From Sweltsa coloradensis (lineage: Eukaryota; Arthropoda; Insecta; Plecoptera; Chloroperlidae), in the NCBI GenBank assembly GCA_024449915.1, contig JAMZAV010000365.1:248001-312000 (forward strand): a stretch of 64,000 nt of DNA, read 5' to 3'. Every line of letters begins with the position of its first letter. Position 1 is the stretch's first letter. The notes beneath the pieces are model-generated. The model was not told the origin of the DNA. It did no database searches and saw only the letters and a list, made by a program, of their open reading frames with translations. Of this stretch, positions 55,288 through 64,000 are shown piece after piece. A program made the position numbers and the translations under genes.

Positions 55288-55909
55288 GGCTATTCCACCG
55301 CGTTTTTCTATTTTCCAAAATATGCTACAAAGTTAAAATATAGTGAATGGCTTTGAAACATGGCTATTTTAGAAAATCAAATTTTTTTCCAAATTTTTCT
55401 GATCCGGTACACGGCCAATATAGCCACCTCAAAATAATTTCAAACTTCAATTCGCCAGGGCACACCATTCAACGTACGGTGTTGTGCTTTTGTGACATTA
55501 ATTTTTAACTGTTTTTCTATGGACTGACTGAGAGAAAACAGATTTATTTTAACAATTGTCTTTCCAGCGAATTTTTTCGTTTGGCGGTATTTTTTACCGA
55601 TTTGTACCGCCAAACGAAAAAATTCGCAGGAAAGACAATTGTTAAAATAAATCTGTTTTCTCTCAGTCAGTCCAAAGAAAAACAGTTGAAAATTAATGTC
55701 ACAAAAGCACAACACCCTACGTTGAATGGTGTGCCCTGGCGAATTGAAGTTTGAAATTATTTTGAGGTGGCTATATTGGCCGTGTACCGGATCAGAAAAA
55801 TTTGGAAAAAATATTTTTGATTTTCTAAAATAGCCAAGTTTCAAAGCCATTCACTATATTTTGACTTAGTAGCATATTTTGGAAAATAGAAAAACGCGGT
55901 GGAATAGCC
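55288..55909. mobile_element. 622-bp near-perfect hairpin element flanked by TTAA
   Basis: TTAA at 55284-55287 and 55910-55913. The two 300-bp arms pair almost without mismatch around a loop of about 20 nt at 55590-55610. Ends GGCTATTCCACCGCG. TTAA flanks fit piggyBac or Kolobok types. A diverged copy is in RPL23 intron 3. The arm similarity implies recent origin or gene conversion. Confidence 0.85.
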
Positions 55910-55916
55910 TTAAGGA

Positions 55917-57206
55917 GAAAAGACACTGAAATTTCTAACTCTCCAAGGATGTACACTACAATATTGAAATTTTAGTACAGGCTTGCATACCATCTAAAAC
56001 AAAAAAAAATCATATTGATTTTTTATTTTTTTTGTGGGGGGGATGATTTTTTTAATACATTCACCTAATTTGTAGGCTTTTCTTAAAATTCTATCTCCTT
56101 TTTGGTTTTTGATGCTTTTTCAAAAAAAAATTTTTATTATTATTCTACACACCCCTCTCAATAATAACTAGGGAGCACATTTTGCAAATTGCTTTTAGTT
56201 TTTAAATATTTGATTTTTTAATTAAGCAATATTTGGGGAATGGATTTTATCGCAACAATCAAATATTCATTAACAAGTTATTAGCAAATGAAATTGAAAT
56301 TCAAAAATGTATTCCCTAGTTTTTGTTGCCAATCTAAGCCTGAACTTAAAAAGTATCACCTCAGCTTTTTCTGATGACACACTAAAATGAAGATACAATT
56401 TGAAATTTCAAAAGCGTATGAAAAAAAGTTACTGAGATACAGTCATTTAAAGTTTTTTAAATGATGTTTAGCTTACATTTGTTGATTTTACTCAAGAAAT
56501 AGTCATTTTGCCCAATGCATTTTGCCTAGCTATCAAAACGATGTTTTGAATGTTTTCATGTGCACTTCGGCCTAAACCAACAGGTGGAACTTCACAAGGT
56601 AGGCCTACAGAACAATGTTTCGGAATATCACCAGAACTACTCTTACCGTGGACTTTGTTTCGTTTGGATACATTCACTGAACTTGCAGCACGCGATTTAC
56701 TCCTTTTAGGCATGGTTTTTGCTTTTAAAAAAGCAGATTGTTACTATTTAAAGTGGAAAAGAGTATAAACTGACAGAACGATACGAAACCAAAACAATAA
56801 CAAAGCCTATCATCTGTTTTCGCGATTTCAAAGATATTAGATGACATTTTGTAGCATTTTCATCTTTATTATTTGACTTCTTTGGGTTTATACTGCAACA
56901 CCATCTACCGGCAATTCTAGTAACTATAACAACTAGGCTACATGGCTCATTCGGCAATGCCCGCGAATTTTGAAGAGTAGGAGTAGAAGGGATGAATTAA
57001 AATCGTCTAAAATCGCAGGGAAAGGCCGTAATTTGAACTCCGTCGTTGCGCAGCGCTGCACATATGACTAGTTTATTATCGGAAAAAGCTATTTTAGACA
57101 TGAAGTACATATTTGTATACACAAACAAATGTTTATACTAAAATAATATGCCGAAAAAAAAAATGTGTAAAAAAAAAATTTGGAGGGTGATTTTCAGTGT
57201 CTTTTC
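55917..57206. mobile_element. 1.3-kb TIR element containing a small basic ORF
   Basis: GAAAAGACACTGAAA at 55917 and its inverse at 57192-57206, both extended by CTCC-containing DNA. No convincing TSD. The only gene-like content is the minus-strand ORF 56713-56492. Confidence 0.5.
56492..56713 (-). CDS. 73-residue basic ORF of unknown role
   Basis: Begins MPKRSKSRAASSVNVSKRNK, a strongly basic Ser-rich start like a nuclear localisation signal, then GKSSSGDIPKHCSVGLPCEV and ends LGKMTIS. I recognise no domain. It could be the first exon of a transposon gene or chance. Confidence 0.3.
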   Translation of the reverse strand: MPKRSKSRAASSVNVSKRNKVHGKSSSGDIPKHCSVGLPCEVPPVGLGRSAHENIQNIVLIARQNALGKMTIS

Positions 57207-57544
57207 TTTTCGTTTTCGTTCTTTTCGAGGTGTAAGCAGGCTAGCACAGAGCAGGCAAGTTTTTAGCAGGGTAGCAGTCGAAAAACGATTACAGACGTAC
57301 CCTCAATGTCTTTGAAATTAACAGTGCTAATTTCTTGAAAGTCATGCACAGCCTTCTTACCTTAGGCCCTAGTATCAAAATTTCACATGCTTTTCTTTAG
57401 TTTTTAATACTACCAGATAATGTATGATGACCAACCTAAATCATATTAGCAATAAAAAAATATTTGAAAATTTTCTGAAAATGTCTCTTGAATATTTTCT
57501 GAAAAATTTTCATTTTACTGAAAATTTTCAATTTGCCAACACTA

Positions 57545-60500
57545 CTGATTTATAACGGCAATTTAACAATGTACAAATAACATGGAAAAGGATGGGCGAT
57601 TGTTAAATCTTCACACAATTAATGCCAAAAGGAGACACCCAGAGCTCTTCGTGTATTTTCAGTGGCGCGCTCAGTGGCTAATCTCGGTGCCTATATTAGA
57701 AAAGTTTTTGCAAAAGGCCCATTTACACAATATTAAAAATTCCAGCATCCACCGTTCTTCAATCGATCGTTTTCCTCGCTATATCGTTCAAAATGTTGTG
57801 TTTCTCAATGTTAAATTTACCCTAATGTATCGTTTTTGCCTTTTATGAACACCAACCGACGAACGAAGCACTATTTCCTGCCAGACAATACGTCATTGAC
57901 AGCGAGGGCGATCTTTTGTAAGCTGTAGTGTCAGGTTCACTTCCCCTCCCTGCCCGCCGGCAGCTGCCTACGAGACCGGTTACCCCTCCCCTCCCACTCG
58001 CGCCGCCAGTGATCGACATGGCTCTCTCTCTCTCGGCCGGCCAGCACGGACACTACACATTCTCTCAATATTATGTTGCACTCTCGCAGCAGTGCTGTGT
58101 TTTTCTTGCTCAATAATAACAAGATCATTGTTTTTAATGATGATGCTGTTAATACAACACTTATTTAACTGTAGCCCGAGTGTTACCGGTATATGTCTTG
58201 GGTTGAGTTGCCGTGTCTTATTCTCGGACTGGATAGGTATATAACACCGCCCCTACCCGCTAGCCGTGTTGCAATATTTGAAGCTGAACCGATCTTCGAC
58301 CTTGGAGACCCCGACCATTCCCTAGGGACTTCAAGGATGCAGTTCAGTCGCCCGTGCAAGTGCTCTCGTCGCAAACACGATTTCGAAATCGTAGAAAATA
58401 TCATTCACAGAGTCAATGAAGAGGTACAGGGAAATGTGATCTTTATGCACGGAGCATTGATCGATATCAACGTGAAAAATACTTAACATCTTGAAACACA
58501 AGTACAGTGCGGGCAATAGGGCGCAGCGAGCGAGAAAACGGATAACGTGACATTCCATTCACCAAGCACGAGCATGGGTCAGCTGTGAGCTCTCGACCAG
58601 ACGAATAGGGTAGAGCCGCTGCCGATTCGCGCGGCTGTCTCTCTCGCACTCCTAGCTTACGCGCAATCACACTCGCGCATGAATCAACACCCGTCAATCA
58701 TCGTTGTTGATTTTTACCTTAAACCCTCGACCAGCATTTTTTTAATTAGGCCTAGGCCCTAGCCTAGTTTTCCTATCTTTGTTACATACGTATTTCAGCA
58801 GCTGTAGGCATAGACTTACTACCGATTCTAAGAATATTAATCAAATCAAATTATTAAATTTTGAAAAATTTCGTGGTCAACCAGCAAATTGTGTAATTAT
58901 TAGGGCTGGGCGTGTACTCAAATTTTCGAGTGCGAGTCGAGTTTACGGCAAGTTCGAACAAATTCGAGTTTCATTGATTTTGAACTCGAATATTCTGAGT
59001 GTCTGTAAAATCAGCATGTTCATTTACCGACCCGTCAAAAGTTATGTGCTTCCGTTAGATAGCAGCACACGCGGCAAAGTTCGCAATACACGATAGGTCG
59101 AACTCCTTCTGACGTGAAACTCGTTATGATTAGCCGGCTGAACTTTGCGAGATCCAATAGCATAGGACCCGATTAGGGCGGAAGTGACGTTTTTCTAATG
59201 CCTACTGTGGAAGAGCAGCACAGGCACGCTGGTGATATAATTAGTTTTGAGACAATTTTTGCAAACTTACTGCAACCATTGTTACAATAAAATCAAATAG
59301 ATCTATTAATTTTTAACTTTGTAGATGGCTCGAATGTCGCGGCTTTCCACGGATCAGTTTAATAGATAGATGACAGAGAGATGAACCTTGCTTGATAGCT
59401 GTCACTTGCTTTTGTTTGTCCGAGGTAATCTGATCACCGCCGTCTGGATGTATGTACACCTTTACATTAATCCAGACGGCGGTGAATCTGATGTTTGTCC
59501 GAAATTTCATTTTTGTAACGAAACAATTGATGGCCAAAAATAGAATCTGATCGTATGCTATTGGAGCTAGCCAAATGCGAACGTTGATTGGCTGTCAGTT
59601 TTTGTGAAATCATTCACGTCTAGATTGTGTCACCACTTTTGTGTCAGAGATGTTGTTGACACTGCTAGCTTTTGTTTGCTACGAACGAAAGTAAAATGGT
59701 CACGTCTCGTGAGACGAGAGCAGATTATTCAGATTATTTGTAAAATTATGCGGCGGACTAGGCTTAGGCGTAATATCTTCTCTAAAGCATAGGCCTAGCA
59801 TGGAATACAATTTCGAAACAATTATGAGATGAACACTTGTCACAATGCAGGTTAACAATCAAACAACACACAGCGTGTCAGTGCCAGTGGCAACAGGTAG
59901 TTGCCAGGGTTTCTTAGGTCTGAGCCCTGGCCAAGATTAGTATATTTTACCAATCTTAGGCCCTAGCTAGGCTTACAAACTTACATCGCCATACCAAAAT
60001 GCACTCGGAGCACTAGACCTAGGTCTGTACAATAGGTAGAGATCTGTAAAAAGACTAAAAACGGTTTTATTTTTTGGGAAATTTTGTTTTTAAAATCTAC
60101 TATTTTTATATATATTTTTTTTAAATCTCTAATTTAGTTTTTTTGCGGTTTTATTTTCAAGCACATTTCATGGAAAAACACATTATCGTTGAGTGAGCCT
60201 GACCTAGAACATAGAGGCCTAGGACATTTGTGTCTTTCTGGTCGAAATTGACGCGACAATTACAAAATGTGCAAAGCAGAACTTTTCAGACTCTGGATAC
60301 GTTTCCCAAGCTTACTACAACGACATAAGTTAGCTATTCAGTAACGCTCGATCAATTTATGACTTTTGGGTTACAATTCAATGCAAAATGGCCTATCGCT
60401 GTACCCTGTACTAGTGTCAAGTAACAAATTTAAAAAAAAAAAACAAGTCGTGTGGGGTTATTTACGCACATACTGTACATACCATTCTTAAAATGTTAAT

Positions 60501-61080
60501 CTACTTTAAAAAAAGAGATTTCAAATTCATATTTCACATTAAGTCTGTAAGATATTCGTTATATTAAAAAATTAAGTTTGTCATTACAAAGAGCCAAGCA
60601 ATGTAAATGTAAAACTAGTCCCTAATGACTTATCTCTGTTGAAACTGATTGAGAGATAAGTCCGTACCCTCTTTCAAATTTAATATCCACTATATTTATT
60701 TATGCGAATATCGGCCTCGGCTATATGTTAAAATATCAATTTAGTTCAGTGCGGCCACTATGCGAAGCCATTTGTCAATAGTGTTTATAAATAACATACT
60801 GTTTTTTAATCAGGTGTTCAAAATAGGGGTGCGGTTATTATCGAAGGCGGCCTATAGGCCTAAACGAGAAAATACTAACCGATTTCATATTTATTCAGTG
60901 TTAAAATAGGATCTAACCTGTTACCTTCATAAAGTGATTGGCTGACAAATTGATAATTGAGTGAGCGTCTGTACTTGACTCTTATGGCTCGAATGCCTCG
61001 TTTTTTTTTCTTCTTTTTTTTCTGTTACTGCTTCGGTACAGGTCGCACCGTTCCTCCGATCGACCTGAAATTTGGCACAC
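57545..61080. other. Region without supported genes
   Basis: 57545-57640 is an inverted copy of 39290-39386. 57930-58060 is GC-rich with a CTCTCTCTCTC run. 58901 starts a lone TAGGGCTGGGCG hAT-like end with TTCGAG words. A hairpin based on CACCGCCGTCTGGA lies near 59429-59500. Longer ORFs (for example 58193-58486) show no domain I recognise. Confidence 0.4.
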
Positions 61081-62610
61081 ATGTACAGCCGGGGTCATAT
61101 ATAAATCAAGAGGTCTGAAAGATACCTCTTTCACCGACATCTCGTGGTCAACTCTTGGTGTCATTATTTATATCGCCCTGTGAACTGCATTATCGATCGA
61201 TGGAAGCCCCCTAGACGATTTGATGTTATTCAGGGTCCACTAGATACTTATGCTAAGCTGCTGTAAGCTGGGTCTTCTCACCTGATGTAAACAAACCGCC
61301 ATCTTAGTTCCCTGCGTGTGTTTTAAAAATAATCTGGAGCGCTCCGAACACGCTCTGTAATATTATCCGTAGCAGAATGTGATATGTTTTTGTTTTGTTT
61401 TGACAGATCATGGACAGCAAAGATTGGGCATTGTGGATTATTATCAATACTACCATTGATATTAGGCCTACCTTTGTGTTTAGAATGTAGTTACAACTCC
61501 ACGATAAAAGATTGTATGTGCATAAGCCTAGGCTAGGCCCTCGTCTTTGACATTGTGTGGTTTTTTTCATAGACAAAGGCCTAGACCTTGTAGAAGTCGT
61601 CGTAGAGCTTAGGTCTCGCGTTCTTAGGCCTAGGGCTAGGCCCTAGAAAGATCAGATTCAAGTTCAAGTTTGCCTCATGAGGTTTTGGTTTATAGGCCTA
61701 CATGGTGCAATAGGCCTATGGCTTGGACTCATCTTTATCTTACCAACCACATCATCAATGCTAATAGGCCTTATGCCTACCGGTATCTGGACAGTTTGCC
61801 TCGGGTCCTAATATCCATTATGCAAATGAAAATTGACATATGAAGTTGAAAGATATGAAAATTATTTACATCATAATGTTACCTGCCAACATAAGAATCA
61901 AAGATTATATAGGTAGTAGCCAATTTATGTATTTATTGCATTCAAATGTACAACCGACTTTTGAAATTGACGTCCAGCTGCAGTCTGCTATTTGTTTACA
62001 AAATCTCTGTAAGGTCCATTGGATAATGTGTTCGCGCACTCAGTAGACACATTATCAAGTAGGCCTTGACTTAGGGAACTAAGATGGCGCTTATACATTG
62101 TGGAAGTACAAGCGAAGACCCACCTTACAGCAGCTGTTAGGTATCTAGTGGACCCTGATGTTATTAATATTATTTAGGAGGCTTTGAAAGACTCTTGGTC
62201 AACAAAATAGTCAATATCTAGAAGGCAAATACAATTTTATCAAAACAAAAGCATAAAACAAACTTTAGTGGTTTGCAAATAAGACTTGACAGCCAAGATA
62301 GAATTATTCGAAATTAATTAGAAACTAAGGCAAATATAAGATCTAAGGCATAGTCTTAATGCTATGCCTAGGCCAAGGTATCGATATATAATGCTCTCTT
62401 TACCTTCCATATTATATTTCTTCTAGGCTTGATAGTTTCTCTGGTGAATAGAGAATTTTCCTTTGACATTAGCAGCCATGTTTCTTATTTATGTCGAAAA
62501 TTCAGTTCACAGGGCGATATAAATAATGGCACCAAGAGTTGACCACGAGATGTCGGTGAAAGAGGTATCTTTCAGACCTCTTGATTTATATATGACCCTG
62601 GCTGTACATA
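61081..62610. mobile_element. Element with ~108-bp inverted repeats, split by a hAT
   Basis: 61081-61188 and 62502-62610 are inverted copies (TTGACCACGAGATGTCGGTG, GATACCTCTTTCA). Between them lie about 340 bp of unique DNA and the hAT 61231-62157. Its outer limits and TSD are not resolved. Confidence 0.6.
61231..62157. mobile_element. Non-autonomous hAT element with ~85-bp TIRs
   Basis: Perfect TSD ATGTTATT (61223-61230, 62158-62165). TIRs CAGGGTCCACTAGATAC on both ends and similarity to about 85 bp (including GCCATCTTAGTTCCCT). No transposase frame. Confidence 0.88.
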
Positions 62611-63717
62611 CCACCTATGCGGGTTGCTGTATAGTTTTTGAACAAAATCCGATCGTTGGTTATAAAAATTTTTTTTTTTAAAAATGTTCCGATCGTAACG
62701 AAATTTTGCAGGGTCAATAAGGACAACATTCTCTCCTATTTTACAAATTTTCAGCTAAATTGGTCAAGACCTTAAAGACTTATTGGTATGTAACATTATG
62801 GGAATGTCGTACTCTGGTCGTGTTGCACGAACCGGTGCTCGCTCAACAACGCGACGGGACTTTAGCGTTTTCCTAGTACTTACTAATATGATGCAACTAT
62901 TTATCCATCACATTGGCAGCCTCCATCACTTCTTGCAGGGAAAACACCCAGAGTTTCAATATCAACATAACATATTTCATATTCATTTATTTGATCTGTA
63001 TTTGTACGTAACACCATTGCAGTGTTTGTTCGTAATAAGTGGGCTCGGGGCTTAACAATAATGGCAAATTATGCTGGGGAATCAATACTACGATGATGAT
63101 AGGGTGCTGTGGTGACATAGTAACATTCAAGCAACGAGGCATATATAAAATATAATTAATTTTGAAAAAAATTCCCACAGTTTGTTAGCGTGTTTCATCA
63201 ACTGCGTCTGTTTAGACGCACAACAGAAAATATGTATGACAAAATGGCACAACAGTTACAGCTCAAGCTACACTTACATACAGTAGTTAGCACTCAGATG
63301 GTCTAGGTTCAAGTCCCAGACAGGTTGACTTTCCAAGTACACATCACACACTCAACAGATGACAACCACAAATAAATAACAACAATTAATTAAATATTCA
63401 GCTACAAAAAATTAGTAAATACAGACGGGCTGACTTTCAAGTACACAACAGACAACAAACACTTTCATAGAACATTGACAATTAAATATTCTTGCAACAA
63501 TATAGTAGTTAATACAGTCAGATGGTCTGGGTTCGAGTCCCAGACAGGCTGACTTTCCAAGTACACAATACACAACACGTTCTTAACAGACATATTCGCG
63601 ATCGCAAAACTTCGATACGCAGTCTGGCGGGAGAAATGTTCCCCATAGCCAAAGGGTGCAGGCTAGCTGTGTCCAGGCTGGGCGCTTACGGGGCTTGCGT
63701 GCAGTGAAATAAGTAAA
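62611..63717. repeat. AT-rich region with tRNA-3'-half-like repeat units
   Basis: Three related units near 63294-63360, 63420-63460 and 63513-63575 share CAGAC.GG.TGACTTTC(C)AAGTACACA; two carry a T-arm-like CTGGGTTCGAGTCCCAG. No A box or cloverleaf. 62860-62890 resembles the GTTTTCCTAGTA pieces at 46667-46925. Confidence 0.45.
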
Positions 63718-63850
63718 ATGGAATTCCCTCCTATAAAAAGCGAGAAAAGTCTAGAGTATTGTTATGTTCCGTCTGCAGCACATTGACAAACAAAAATATT
63801 AACGTATCCTTCCGTCAGTTCCCAAAGGAAACCCAATATGTTAGTGTAAC
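63718..63850 (+). pseudogene. Broken THAP-like domain
   Basis: From ATG 63718 the frame reads MEFPPIKSEKSLEYCYVPSA, then AH and a stop; shifting frame, NINVSFRQFPKETQ follows. C-x-V-P near the start and S-F-x-x-F-P-K-E are THAP landmarks (CxVPxC.. and SFHRFPKD). The frame break suggests a dead transposon or gene fragment. Confidence 0.35.
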
Positions 63851-63925
63851 TGACGGCTTTGCCAACTCTGTGGTTATACTTATACCAACAGACGAAAGAA
63901 ATGGGGACGACTATTAGATTTATTT

Positions 63926-63975
63926 AGTTGTCCTCCCTTGTAAATCAGTTTCTTAACTGAATAAAATAGACGTGA
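63926..63975 (+). repeat. SINE tail copy
   Basis: TCCTCCCTTGTAAATCAGTT then AACTGAATAAAATAGACG, the + orientation of the hairpin tail found at 8342, 19440 and 28367. Confidence 0.55.
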
Positions 63976-64000
63976 AATAATTTAATTAAGCTTAATCAAT

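Larger units (their letters stand above)
52386..57544. mobile_element. 5.2-kb hAT-like element packed with nested insertions
   Basis: TIRs TAGTGTTGGCAATTTTCAG and, reversed, TAGTGTTGGCAAATTGAAAA; flanks ACGATTTA/CTGATTTA agree at 6 of 8. Repeated GAAAATTTTC words near both ends. The interior holds the elements at 53626-55282, 55288-55909 and 55917-57206. The remaining unique part shows no intact transposase; 52670-52915 could be a decayed coding remnant. Confidence 0.6.

Noticed and set aside
58193..58486. 97-residue ORF in GC-richer DNA
   Set aside because: No recognisable domain, no splice or poly(A) context, and overlapping ORFs on the other strand are equally long.

Overview
The window is animal nuclear DNA. 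Genes are split by GT-AG introns with AATAAA sites, and most of the sequence is transposon-derived. The anchor is a complete four-exon ribosomal protein gene, RPL23/uL14 (15775-23299, +). From memory its residues look closer to insect/arthropod orthologues ([25 protein letters not shown]) than to vertebrate ones, so a protostome, perhaps an arthropod, is my best guess. This is not proven. The palindrome TAGGCCTA is scattered everywhere and looks like a genome signature.

Layout. 653-2358 (+): the last two coding exons of an unrecognised gene. 8953-15033 (-): a compact pair of genes, metaxin-2 (MTX2) and just upstream of it an unrecognised acidic-tailed protein. MTX2 has five shared exons and two alternative, homologous last exons, one ending canonically and one ending in a proline-rich acidic tail. 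RPL23 diverges from this pair across about 740 bp and carries a 5'TOP tract. 29339-29486 (+): a CRE-bearing promoter-like stretch with a possible first coding exon. 35654-38459 (+): a chain of exon-like blocks containing a tandem duplication of an exon plus its intron.

The rest is mobile DNA. At least ten hAT-type insertions can be delimited by terminal inverted repeats (TIRs) and 8-bp target duplications (TSDs): 3103-4097, 4392-5087, 7523-7952, 17443-19337, 31109-31260, 33241-33926, 36526-37708, 39387-40136, 41538-42386, 47736-48638 and 61231-62157, plus a likely 5.2-kb one at 52386-57544. There is also a P-like element with a THAP-type ORF, a Harbinger-like element with a MADF-type ORF, two elements with GGTA termini, TTAA-flanked giant hairpins, a 960-bp foldback, tRNA-derived SINEs sharing one hairpin tail, a Ty3/gypsy-like gag relic, an RNase H fragment between long inverted repeats, and a Jockey-like LINE split by two hATs and a 4.2-kb unidentified insert. 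Many insertions are nested; RPL23 intron 2 holds a three-level stack.

The host genes are ordinary housekeeping functions (ribosome, mitochondrial outer membrane). The most unusual items are the duplicated terminal exon of MTX2, the exon-intron tandem array, and several transposon families I cannot place.
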